NCBI RefSeq assembly: GCF_001752365.1
Contig: NZ_MEIY01000001.1
Location: 2,162,473-2,226,472, forward strand
Direction: 5' to 3'
DNA: 64,000 nt
From: Marinobacter sp. X15-166B
Lineage (GTDB): Bacteria > Pseudomonadota > Gammaproteobacteria > Pseudomonadales > Oleiphilaceae
In this document: positions 56,527 through 64,000 of the stretch, one piece after another
Layout of the letters: the number at the start of each line of letters is the position of its first letter
Position numbering within the stretch: the first letter of the stretch is position 1
Translations under genes and position numbers: made by a program
Notes under the pieces: model-generated
The model's database searches: none
What the model was told of the DNA's origin: nothing
Seen by the model: only the letters and a program-made list of their open reading frames with translations

Positions 56527-57354
56527 ATGAAATCACTGGTTAAACAGATTTGGCAGGCACCCCTGAGTGCGCAATTCGGCCTGGCGGTCATTGCCCTGTA
56601 TATTTTTGTGGCCGTGTTTGCCCCCGCGCTGGCGCCATATGGCGAAACCGAGGTGGTGGGGGAGGGGTTCGCGCCCTGGAGTGGCGACTACTGGCTGGGT
56701 ACCGACAATCTGGGGCGTGATATGTACAGCCGGTTGCTGTACGGGGCCCGCAATACCGTGGGGATCGCGTTTATAACCACCGCGCTGGCGTTTCTGATCG
56801 GCGGACTGGCGGGGCTGGTCGCGGCCGTAAAAGGCGGTTGGGTGGATCAGGGGTTGTCGCGCATCGTCGACGTGCTGATGGCCATCCCCCAGCTGATCTT
56901 TGCGCTGCTGATCCTCAGTGTGGTGGGCACCACCGCCACCTCGTTGATTCTGGTAATTGCCTTGCTGGACGCCACCCGCGTGTTTCGTCTGGCGCGGTCG
57001 GTAGCGATGGGGGTGGTGACCCTGGACTTTGTGGAAGCCGCCAAGTTGCGTGGCGAGGGCCTGTGGTGGCTGATCACCCGGGAAGTTCTCCCCAACACCA
57101 TCGCGCCGCTGATTGCCGAGTTCGGCTTGCGGTTCTGCTTTGTATTTCTGTTCATCAGTGCGTTGTCCTTCCTGGGACTGGGCATTCAGCCGCCCACCGC
57201 CGACTGGGGCAGCATGGTGCGGGACAACGCCATACTGATTACCTTTGGTGACATCTCGCCGCTGTTGCCGGCTGCCGCGGTAGCCATTCTGACGGTGGGC
57301 GTGAACTTTGTCGTGGACTGGATGTTGCACAAATCGAGCGGATTGAAGGGGTGA
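56527..57354 (+). CDS. ABC transporter permease, DppC-like
   Basis: 275 aa. 'YWLGTDNLGRDMYSRLLYGARNT' and the EAA loop 'FVEAAKLRGEGLWWLITREVLPNTIAPLI' (cited in part), then 'LSFLGLGIQPPTADWGSMV', define the C-type permease. Two bases after dppB-like; pairs with it in the membrane. Confidence 0.93.
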   Translation: MKSLVKQIWQAPLSAQFGLAVIALYIFVAVFAPALAPYGETEVVGEGFAPWSGDYWLGTDNLGRDMYSRLLYGARNTVGIAFITTALAFLIGGLAGLVAAVKGGWVDQGLSRIVDVLMAIPQLIFALLILSVVGTTATSLILVIALLDATRVFRLARSVAMGVVTLDFVEAAKLRGEGLWWLITREVLPNTIAPLIAEFGLRFCFVFLFISALSFLGLGIQPPTADWGSMVRDNAILITFGDISPLLPAAAVAILTVGVNFVVDWMLHKSSGLKG

Positions 57355-57359
57355 GCCAA

Positions 57360-59006
57360 ATGACCATAACGCAGAACAATGACAAGACCGACCTGCTGCT
57401 TGAAATCCGCGACCTCCGCATCGCCGGCCACAGCGAGGATGCGTGGCAGGACATCGTCAAGGGCATCGACCTGACCCTTCACCGGGGTGAAATCCTGGGT
57501 CTGATTGGCGAGTCCGGTGCGGGCAAGTCCACCCTGGGGCTGGCGGCGATGGGGTATTGCAAGGACGGCTGCAAAATCACCGGGGGGCAAGTGCGCTTCG
57601 ACGGTGAGGACCTGGTGGGGGCCAGCGAAGAAACCCTGCGCCGGTTGCGCGGGGTGCGCATTGCCTACGTGGCCCAGAGTGCTGCGGCCTCATTCAATCC
57701 GGCGCACCGGCTGATCGACCAGCACATCGAGGCTGCGTTGCATCACGGGGTAAGTGACAGAGCCACCGCGCGTGCCGGGGCCATCGAGCTATACCGCAGT
57801 CTGAACATGCCCGACCCGGAGCACATCGGTGAACGATACCCGCACCAGGTCTCCGGTGGCCAGTTGCAGCGGGCGATGACCGCCATGGCGATGGCCTGCC
57901 AGCCGGACCTTATCATCTTTGACGAACCCACCACCGCGCTGGACGTGACCACCCAAATAGAGGTGTTGGCGTCTATCCGTGCAGTGGTCGAAAAGTTTGG
58001 CACCGCCGCGCTATACATTTCCCACGATCTGGCGGTGGTTGCGCAAATGGCTGACCGCATCATGGTGTTGCGTCATGGCAAGCTGGTGGAAGAGGCTGAA
58101 ACCCGCCAGATGCTGGCCGCGCCCCAGGAAAGTTACACCCAGTCGTTGTGGGCGGTGCGCCTGTTCCAGACGGCGCCCAAGCCCCGTCCGGACGCGGAGG
58201 TGCCACTGGTGGAGTTGCGTAACGTCACCGCCGGTTACGGTGCCAAGCAGGTGCTCGAGGATGTATCGTTCAGCGTCTATAAAGGGCAAACGGTAGCGGT
58301 GATCGGTGAGTCGGGCAGTGGCAAAAGCACCACCGCGCGGGTCATCAGCGGCTTGTTGGCGCCGGGTAGCGGTGAGGTACGTTACAACGGTGAGGTTCTG
58401 CCGGGCGATTACCGCAAGCGCGACAAGGACATGCTGCGCAAGGTGCAGATGATTTACCAGATCCCCGATACCGCGATCAACCCGCGCCAGACCATCGGCG
58501 AAATCATCGGGCGACCCATGAAGTTTTACCACGGGCTTGGCGGCAGTGCGGTGCGCACCAAGGTAAAAGAGCTGCTGCAACTGGTGGAACTGGATCCGGA
58601 CCGGTTCATTGACCGCCGCCCGGCGGAGTTGTCAGGAGGGCAGAAGCAGCGCATCTGCATCGCCCGGGCGCTGGCTGCCGAGCCGGATTTCATCATCTGC
58701 GATGAAGTCACCTCGGCGCTGGATCAACTGGTGGCCGAAGGCATATTGAAGTTGCTGAACCGGGTGCAGGAGCAGTTCGGGGTGTCTTACCTGTTTATTA
58801 CCCACGATGTGGCCACGGTCAGGGCCATTGCCGATCAGGTGGTGGTCATGCAGGCCGGACAAGTGGTGGACAGCGGCTGCCGGGCCACCATCTTCACGCC
58901 CCCCCATCAGGATTACACCGATCTGCTGTTGTCCTCCGAACCGGAGATGGATCCGGATTGGCTGGACAAGTTACTGGAACGCCGCGCGGTGGTGGCGGGC
59001 GCCTAG
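57360..59006 (+). CDS. Fused ABC ATPase (DppD-DppF-like)
   Basis: 548 aa from the ATG at 57360 (AAGGGG upstream; a GTG overlapping the previous stop is alternative). Two complete ABC domains in one chain: Walker A 'GESGAGKST' and signature 'VSGGQLQRAM' (first), then 'GESGSGKST' and 'LSGGQKQRICIARAL' (second). Drives import through the two permeases. Last gene of the operon; a terminator follows. Confidence 0.93.
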   Translation: MTITQNNDKTDLLLEIRDLRIAGHSEDAWQDIVKGIDLTLHRGEILGLIGESGAGKSTLGLAAMGYCKDGCKITGGQVRFDGEDLVGASEETLRRLRGVRIAYVAQSAAASFNPAHRLIDQHIEAALHHGVSDRATARAGAIELYRSLNMPDPEHIGERYPHQVSGGQLQRAMTAMAMACQPDLIIFDEPTTALDVTTQIEVLASIRAVVEKFGTAALYISHDLAVVAQMADRIMVLRHGKLVEEAETRQMLAAPQESYTQSLWAVRLFQTAPKPRPDAEVPLVELRNVTAGYGAKQVLEDVSFSVYKGQTVAVIGESGSGKSTTARVISGLLAPGSGEVRYNGEVLPGDYRKRDKDMLRKVQMIYQIPDTAINPRQTIGEIIGRPMKFYHGLGGSAVRTKVKELLQLVELDPDRFIDRRPAELSGGQKQRICIARALAAEPDFIICDEVTSALDQLVAEGILKLLNRVQEQFGVSYLFITHDVATVRAIADQVVVMQAGQVVDSGCRATIFTPPHQDYTDLLLSSEPEMDPDWLDKLLERRAVVAGA

Positions 59007-59015
59007 CACAGCAAA

Positions 59016-59042
59016 CAGCCTCCCGAAGGAGGCTGGTGGTTT
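59016..59042. terminator. Terminator between ABC operon and PEP-CTERM gene
   Basis: Perfect stem CAGCCTCC / GGAGGCTG with a CGAA loop, followed by GTGGTTTT. Lies between convergent stop codons. Confidence 0.75.
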
Positions 59043-59058
59043 TCCCCGGGCGACAGCC

Positions 59059-59916
59059 TCAGCTGTGCAGTCGACGCCGGTTGGCCAGCAGGCCGCCCAG
59101 GCCCAGCAGCATCAGTGCCAGGCTGCCCGGCTCCGGAACCGTGCTGACGGGAGGCGGCGCATCCGTGAAGCTGCCCCCTTGCAGAAAGACTGCAGAATCC
59201 CAGGAAGAATCGCCGGTGTCGGCGATGGCGATTTTCATGGAATGGGTGGCCTCGGGATCCAGGCCAAGTACGGAGGCGGTGAACACGTCGGTGAAGCCGT
59301 CGTACTCTATATCAAAAACGCCTGTCTCGTTGTTGTTGTAAAAATCGCAATTCGGACCGGCACCCGAAAAAGGATTTCCGCAGTTGACGTTGTTGATACT
59401 GACCGGCTGGCCGTCGGGCGCCTCGGCGATGTTGACGCCGTTGACAAAGAACGCAAAGACATCGTTAAACTGTGTGCCCACAAACTCGTTGTATTCCTCG
59501 GAAGCAAACACGTAATTGAAAAACAGGTCACCCGTGGTGGTGGTGAAATCGAAGGTCAGCACCGCGGCGTCATTGGTAGTCGCTCCGCCAATCAGCGCGC
59601 TCAGATCGGCATCACCGGCACCGCCAACAACCGTGGTGGTGCCGCCGGCGGAATTCGGCCCGGGTGCGTCGGTGGCGTCGCCGGTGGTCATGATCAGGCC
59701 TTCATCAATGTTCAGCACCGCAGCCCCGTCGGAAAAAAAACCGGACTGATTCGGGCCGCCGATGTAATTGGCGTTGCTGATGGTGACACCCGATCCCAGC
59801 AAGGCATTCGCCATGGCGGTACCGTCGGTTGAGGTGGCATCAATCACCAGTGCGGAAGCGGTCTGGCAGACCGCTGCGGTGGAGACTAGGGCTACGCCCT
59901 GCAGGAGTTTTTTCAT
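59059..59916 (-). CDS. PEP-CTERM secreted protein (choice-of-anchor L type)
   Basis: 285 aa. Signal peptide (1-22), a beta-rich domain with 'LFFNYVFASEEYNEFVG' and 'DVFAFFVNGVNIA' (choice-of-anchor L-like), then the sorting tail 'VPEPGSLALMLLGLGGLL' and a basic end. Such proteins are processed by exosortase and exported to the surface or extracellular matrix. No exosortase gene is in the window. Confidence 0.88.
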   Translation of the reverse strand: MKKLLQGVALVSTAAVCQTASALVIDATSTDGTAMANALLGSGVTISNANYIGGPNQSGFFSDGAAVLNIDEGLIMTTGDATDAPGPNSAGGTTTVVGGAGDADLSALIGGATTNDAAVLTFDFTTTTGDLFFNYVFASEEYNEFVGTQFNDVFAFFVNGVNIAEAPDGQPVSINNVNCGNPFSGAGPNCDFYNNNETGVFDIEYDGFTDVFTASVLGLDPEATHSMKIAIADTGDSSWDSAVFLQGGSFTDAPPPVSTVPEPGSLALMLLGLGGLLANRRRLHS

Positions 59917-60151
59917 TATTGGAGCTCCAGTTTCAGCACAGTTGTGGATGTGTCGCCTTCCTCAGGAAGGGGCGACCACCCCCCATGGTGAAACCCAAGC
60001 AAACCCCGGGCCATCGTTTAAAGCGTCTTTATTTCAACCGGTTATATTTTCGTTGCGGCGCATGTGTAAAATTACCGGACAGTTCAGCTCCGAGTCACTG
60101 CCGGCCCCTGAGCCTGCTTTCCCTCTGTGCTGAATAGCATGGCTGCCCCGC

Positions 60152-60634
60152 TCAGGCTGTCGGGCGGCCATAGTCGATGGAGACAATGGTCCAGATGACG
60201 GTGCCGGCTTCGGTGGTGACTTCGGCTTCGTCCCCCACTTCTTTCTTCAGCAGCGCCCGGGCCATGGGTGAGTCGATGGAGATGTAATCTTTGCGATTGA
60301 AAATTTCGTCGTAGCCCACAATACGGAAGTTCAACGTCTGGCCGTCTTCGTTTTCTATCTCGACCCGGGCCCCGAAAAACACCTTGCCTTCCTGCTGCGG
60401 GTGGTATTCGACCACCTTCAGGTTTTCCAGGCACTTGCGCAGGTAGCGCACCCGGCGGTCAATTTCGCGCAGCCGTTTCTTGTTGTACTGGTAATCGGCG
60501 TTTTCACTGCGATCGCCCAGACTCGCCGCCCAGGTCACTTTTTTGGTGATTTCGGGGCGCTCCACCCGCCACAGAGTGTCGAGTTCGGTGCGCAGGTCTT
60601 CGTAACCCTGCTTGGTAATAAGGGGAGTCTTCAC
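60152..60634 (-). CDS. greB: Transcription elongation factor GreB
   Basis: 160 aa. N-terminal coiled coil with the acidic tip 'SLGDRSENADYQYNKKRLRE' that enters the RNA polymerase secondary channel, and a C-terminal 'FRIVGYDEIF' FKBP-like domain ending 'TIVSIDYGRP'. It rescues backtracked polymerase by stimulating transcript cleavage. The 'RRVRYLRKCLENLKVVE' segment fits GreB rather than GreA. Confidence 0.95.
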   Translation of the reverse strand: MKTPLITKQGYEDLRTELDTLWRVERPEITKKVTWAASLGDRSENADYQYNKKRLREIDRRVRYLRKCLENLKVVEYHPQQEGKVFFGARVEIENEDGQTLNFRIVGYDEIFNRKDYISIDSPMARALLKKEVGDEAEVTTEAGTVIWTIVSIDYGRPTA

Positions 60635-60691
60635 ACATGCTCCTTCTGCGGTGTTGGATTGGCCGCCCGGTTAGAGAGAACAAATGCGGTG

Positions 60692-60723
60692 CCGGTGCCC
60701 ACCCCCGCCGGGACGGGCACCGG
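60692..60723. terminator. Hairpin between ychF and greB
   Basis: Stem CCGGTGCCC / GGGCACCGG, 14-base GC-rich loop; no T-run on the minus strand, so termination is uncertain. Confidence 0.35.
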
Positions 60724-60738
60724 AGCGAATGCGACCGC

Positions 60739-61830
60739 TTAGACGTTGAACCGGAAGTGGATGACGTCGCCATCCTGCACAATATAATCCTTGCCTTCCA
60801 GACGCCATTTACCGGCCTCTTTGGCACCGGCCTCACCACCGTACTGGATAAAATCATCGTAGGCGATCACTTCGGCGCGAATAAAGCCCCGTTCGAAATC
60901 GGTATGAATGACCGCCGCTCCCTGGGGCGCGGTGGCGCCCACTCTGACCGTCCAGGCCCGCACTTCCTTGACGCCTGCGGTGAAGTAGGTCTGCAGGTCC
61001 AGCAGCCGGTAACCGGCGCGGATCACCCGGTCCAGGCCGGGTTCTTCCATGCCCATTTCGTCAAGGAACATGCTCTTTTCGTCATCGTCCAGCTCGGAAA
61101 TTTCCGATTCGATCTTGTTGCAGATGGGCACCACCACCGCATTCTCGGCGGCCGCGATCTCGCGCACAGTGTCCAGATAGGGATTGTTGTCAAAGCCGTC
61201 TTCGCTGACATTGGCGATGTACATGGTGGGCTTGATGGTCAGCAGGCACAGCTCGCGGATCAGCAGCAGGTCGTCGTCATCCAGCCCCATGCTGCGCACC
61301 GGTTTGCCTTCGTTCAGTACCGGCAATAGGCGTTCGAAGACTTCCAACTGGGCTTTGGCGTCCTTGTCGCCACTCTTGGCCACCCGCTGCACCCGTTTGA
61401 TGGCTTTTTCCACCGTGTCCATGTCGGCCAGTGCCAGTTCGGTGTTGATGATCTCGATGTCGGCCGCAGGGTCGATCTGATTGGCTACGTGAATGACGTT
61501 GGGGTCATCAAAGCAGCGCACCACGTGGGCGATGGCGTCGGTCTGGCGGATGTTGGCCAGAAACTGGTTGCCCAGGCCTTCCCCTTTGGAGGCGCCCGCC
61601 ACCAATCCGGCAATGTCTACGAATTCCATGGTGGTGGGCACGGTGCGTTCCGGTTTGACGATGGCGGCCAGTTTGTCCAGACGCGGATCGGGCATGGCAA
61701 CGACCCCCGCATTGGGCTCGATGGTGCAAAACGGGAAATTTTCGGCACCGATGCCGGCCTTGGTCAATGCGTTGAACAGGGTGGATTTGCCGACGTTGGG
61801 CAGGCCGACGATGCCGCAGTTAAAACCCAT
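60739..61830 (-). CDS. ychF: Redox-regulated ATPase YchF (Obg family)
   Basis: 363 aa from the ATG at 61830; upstream in-frame codons are not conserved. P-loop '[17 protein letters not shown]', switch '[20 protein letters not shown]' (cited in part), and C-terminal TGS domain '[17 protein letters not shown]'. Hydrolyses ATP rather than GTP; binds ribosomes. Follows pth, the usual gammaproteobacterial order. Confidence 0.97.
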   Translation of the reverse strand: MGFNCGIVGLPNVGKSTLFNALTKAGIGAENFPFCTIEPNAGVVAMPDPRLDKLAAIVKPERTVPTTMEFVDIAGLVAGASKGEGLGNQFLANIRQTDAIAHVVRCFDDPNVIHVANQIDPAADIEIINTELALADMDTVEKAIKRVQRVAKSGDKDAKAQLEVFERLLPVLNEGKPVRSMGLDDDDLLLIRELCLLTIKPTMYIANVSEDGFDNNPYLDTVREIAAAENAVVVPICNKIESEISELDDDEKSMFLDEMGMEEPGLDRVIRAGYRLLDLQTYFTAGVKEVRAWTVRVGATAPQGAAVIHTDFERGFIRAEVIAYDDFIQYGGEAGAKEAGKWRLEGKDYIVQDGDVIHFRFNV

Positions 61831-61922
61831 GGAAAAGCCTCTGCTGAATGCGAAACGAGTGTGTGAAAATGCCGGAATTATACCGGCGACCAATGTCTGG
61901 TGCGAGTGTGCCGGGCAGGGCG

Positions 61923-62513
61923 CTAGGGCACAGGGGTATAGCTGTGGAGCCGGTTCATGGCCGCCGCCAGTTTACCGTTGGCCGCGTCTGGCAACACCCG
62001 GATGACCTCGTCAATCAGGTCGTCCAGTTGTTCGGTTTCCCGCTTGCCCAGTCGTCCGAGCACGTAGCCCGTAACCTGCCGGCTGTCGCCGGGGTGGCCT
62101 ATGCCGAGGCGCAGACGCTGAAACTGGTTACCGCCGAGATGGGCAATGGTGTCCCGCAGGCCGTTATGACCGCCGTGGCCGCCGCCTTTTTTGAATTTGG
62201 CGGTACCCGGGGGCAGGTCAAGCTCGTCGTGGGCAACCAGGATATGTTCGGGAGAGATCTTGTAAAAATCCGCCAGCGCCTTGATCGCCTGGCCGCTGCG
62301 GTTCATGAAGGTGGTGGGGTTGAGTAAATGCAGATCAAGCCCCTGCCACTGGATGCGGGCATAGTGGCCGTGGTATTTCTTCTCGGGGCGCAGCACCTGA
62401 CCCGCATGGCGGGCCAGGGCTTCGACGAACAGCGCGCCGGCGTTGTGACGAGTATTCTCATAATCAGAGCCGGGGTTACCCAGCCCAACCACCATGACAA
62501 TATCCTGTGTCAT
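61923..62513 (-). CDS. pth: Peptidyl-tRNA hydrolase
   Basis: 196 aa. '[20 protein letters not shown]' with catalytic His23, '[12 protein letters not shown]', '[20 protein letters not shown]' and 'GHNGLRD' are all hallmarks. Recycles peptidyl-tRNA dropped from ribosomes. 21 bases after rplY on the same transcript. Confidence 0.97.
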   Translation of the reverse strand: MTQDIVMVVGLGNPGSDYENTRHNAGALFVEALARHAGQVLRPEKKYHGHYARIQWQGLDLHLLNPTTFMNRSGQAIKALADFYKISPEHILVAHDELDLPPGTAKFKKGGGHGGHNGLRDTIAHLGGNQFQRLRLGIGHPGDSRQVTGYVLGRLGKRETEQLDDLIDEVIRVLPDAANGKLAAAMNRLHSYTPVP

Positions 62514-62534
62514 CTACCGTCACCCTGAGAGGTT

Positions 62535-63188
62535 TTAGGCCTCTTTCTCGCCTTCTTCGCCGCCTTCTTCTTCAGCGTCTTCTGCTTCTTCATCAACCTG
62601 CGCGCCACGTGGCTTGTTGATGCTGACGACGGCCTGGTCGTGCTCCAGATCGTGCTGGATAGCAACTATCTGTACGCCCTCGGGCAGCTGCAGATCGCTC
62701 AGGTGAATGACCTGATCCATCTCCACATCCATCAGATCCACTTCGATGAACGATGGCAGGTCTTTTGGCAGACACACGACTTCGACTTCGGTCAACAGGC
62801 GGAAAGCCACGCCACCGTAGGTCTTGATCGCCGGGGCGGCGTCTTCGTTGAGCAGATGAATCGGCACGTGAACGTGGATTACTTCGTCCTGGCTGATGCG
62901 CTGGAAGTCTGCGTGGTTCAGCAGCGGCTTGTACGGGTGACGCTGCAGGTCCTTGATGATGACGCTTTCTTTTTTGCCATCGAGGTTGATGGTCAGAACC
63001 TGGGAGAAGAAGGATTCATTCTCGATGGCCTTGCTCAGCTCGTTGTGCCAGATGGACACGGACACAGCGTCCTTGCCACCACCGTAAATAACGGCAGGGA
63101 TCTTCTTTTCTTCGCGACGCAGGCGGCGGCTCGCACCTTTCCCCTGGTCATCACGAAGGAATGCTTCAATAACAAATTCCTGGGACAT
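62535..63188 (-). CDS. rplY: 50S ribosomal protein L25 (Ctc form)
   Basis: 217 aa from the ATG at 63188 (GAGGTAATAATC upstream). N-terminal 5S-rRNA-binding L25 domain ('RDDQGKGASRRLRREEKKIPAVIYGG', cited in part), C-terminal Ctc/TL5 domain and a very acidic tail. Longer than the 94-aa E. coli L25. Confidence 0.95.
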   Translation of the reverse strand: MSQEFVIEAFLRDDQGKGASRRLRREEKKIPAVIYGGGKDAVSVSIWHNELSKAIENESFFSQVLTINLDGKKESVIIKDLQRHPYKPLLNHADFQRISQDEVIHVHVPIHLLNEDAAPAIKTYGGVAFRLLTEVEVVCLPKDLPSFIEVDLMDVEMDQVIHLSDLQLPEGVQIVAIQHDLEHDQAVVSINKPRGAQVDEEAEDAEEEGGEEGEKEA

Positions 63189-63287
63189 GATTATTACCTC
63201 AATCGTCACCTGAGCTGTCCGCGACCAGACCTGGCTGCAGGCGAGCATGGTTTAAAAGCCGGAACCAAAATTCCCGGCGGGTTAAAC

Positions 63288-63317
63288 AAACCAGGAGCCG
63301 TGCAGGGCTCCTGGTTT
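63288..63317 (-). terminator. Hairpin between prs and rplY
   Basis: Perfect 12-bp stem AAACCAGGAGCC / GGCTCCTGGTTT with a 6-base loop, followed by GTTTAAC on the minus strand. It probably separates or attenuates prs and rplY transcription. Confidence 0.7.
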
Positions 63318-63353
63318 GAATGCGTGTGTCCGTGTGCGCCTGTCCAACCGACG

Positions 63354-64000
63354 TTATTCGAACAAGGCGCTGATGGACTCTTCATTGCTGACACGGCGAA
63401 TGGATTCGGCCAGCAGGCCGGCCATGCCAAGGGGGCGGATTTTATCACACTGCTGCGCTTTGTCACTGAGCGGAATGGTGTCACAGACCACCAGTTCGTC
63501 AAGAATGGAGTTGTTGACGTTGTCGATGGCCTTGCCGGACAGTACCGGGTGGGTAATGTAGGCCACGACCCGCTCGGCCCCGCGCTCCTTCAGAGCGTCG
63601 GCCGCTTTGCACAGGGTGCCGCCGGTATCGACGATGTCGTCCACCAGGATGCAGGTTTTGCCTTCGACGTCACCGATAATGTGCATGACCTGGGACACGT
63701 TCGCTTTGGGGCGACGCTTGTCAATAATGGCCAGATCGGCGTCGTTCATGCGCTTGGCAATGGCGCGGGCGCGCACTACGCCGCCCACGTCCGGGGAAAC
63801 CACCACCACGTTTTCAAAACGCTGCTTGTCGATGTCTTCCAGTAACACCGGTGTGGCGTAAATGTTGTCCACGGGGATGTCAAAGAAGCCCTGAATCTGA
63901 TCGGCATGCAGGTCGACCGTGAGCACGCGGTCAACGCCGATGCTGGCGATCATGCCCGCAACAACTTTGGCGCTGATGGCCACTCGGGTCGAGCGCACGC
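63354..64000 (-). CDS. prs: Ribose-phosphate pyrophosphokinase, 3' part
   Basis: Partial: the 5' third lies beyond the window edge; about 215 of some 315 aa are visible. '[21 protein letters not shown]' (cited in part), '[20 protein letters not shown]' and the PRPP loop '[14 protein letters not shown]' identify it. Makes PRPP from ribose-5-phosphate and ATP for nucleotide synthesis. Confidence 0.97.
   Translation of the reverse strand, partial: VRSTRVAISAKVVAGMIASIGVDRVLTVDLHADQIQGFFDIPVDNIYATPVLLEDIDKQRFENVVVVSPDVGGVVRARAIAKRMNDADLAIIDKRRPKANVSQVMHIIGDVEGKTCILVDDIVDTGGTLCKAADALKERGAERVVAYITHPVLSGKAIDNVNNSILDELVVCDTIPLSDKAQQCDKIRPLGMAGLLAESIRRVSNEESISALFE

Overview
The window is a piece of a GC-rich gammaproteobacterial chromosome carrying one apparently complete temperate siphophage-type prophage. 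Host markers are the block prs-rplY-pth-ychF with greB at the right end (an order common in gammaproteobacteria), lipA and metY at the left, an Anr/FNR-type box in front of a flavohaemoglobin gene, and a PEP-CTERM secreted protein. A marine, Cellvibrio/Marinobacter-like gammaproteobacterium is my guess; the genus cannot be fixed from the window.

Left host region (1-8.4 kb): a Spy/CpxP-like periplasmic protein, lipoyl synthase, O-acetylhomoserine sulfhydrylase, a VOC protein, a metallophosphoesterase, Hmp, a two-domain ChrA chromate transporter, an outer-membrane barrel protein and a PACE-type efflux protein.

Prophage (8411-48945, about 40.5 kb): it lies between two perfect 61-bp direct repeats made of the 3' part of an elongator tRNA-Met gene. 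The intact tRNA (minus strand) is at the right end, and the integrase reads into it. Left end, plus strand: small accessory genes, a DUF4124 protein and a PH-domain membrane protein. Then a long minus-strand block, read from 39.0 down to 10.9 kb: Cro-like repressor, RusA resolvase, lambda O-like and P-like replication genes (with origin iterons inside the O-like gene), small nin-type genes, holin and spanins, a putative cos site, terminase, a Mor-like regulator, gpW, portal, a ClpP-protease/major-capsid fusion, decoration protein, endolysin, connectors, tail tube, tape measure and tail-tip/receptor-binding proteins. A CI-like repressor (39.1 kb) faces the Cro-like gene across three operator-like dyads. 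Behind cI sits a lower-GC three-gene cassette with membrane proteins, in the position of lambda rexAB, then a RelE/HTH toxin-antitoxin pair. A second operator pair (42.5 kb) sits on the promoter of a plus-strand early operon: LuxR-type HTH protein, a single-chain tandem CsrA, a C5-cytosine methyltransferase, two paralogous small proteins, an Xis-like protein and the integrase.

Right host region (49-64 kb): a likely catabolic operon of a ThDP-dependent 2-oxoacid decarboxylase, a D-2-hydroxyacid dehydrogenase, an aldehyde dehydrogenase and a peptide/opine-type ABC importer with a Tat-exported binding protein; then a PEP-CTERM protein, greB, ychF, pth, rplY and the 3' part of prs.

Most interesting: the Rex-position cassette (40.0-41.6 kb), the tandem CsrA, the paired operator regions, the repeated dyad sites ahead of phage genes, and the integration site, where the phage supplies a new tRNA terminator and the host supplies the last integrase codons. 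All family assignments come from reading motifs; no database search was run.
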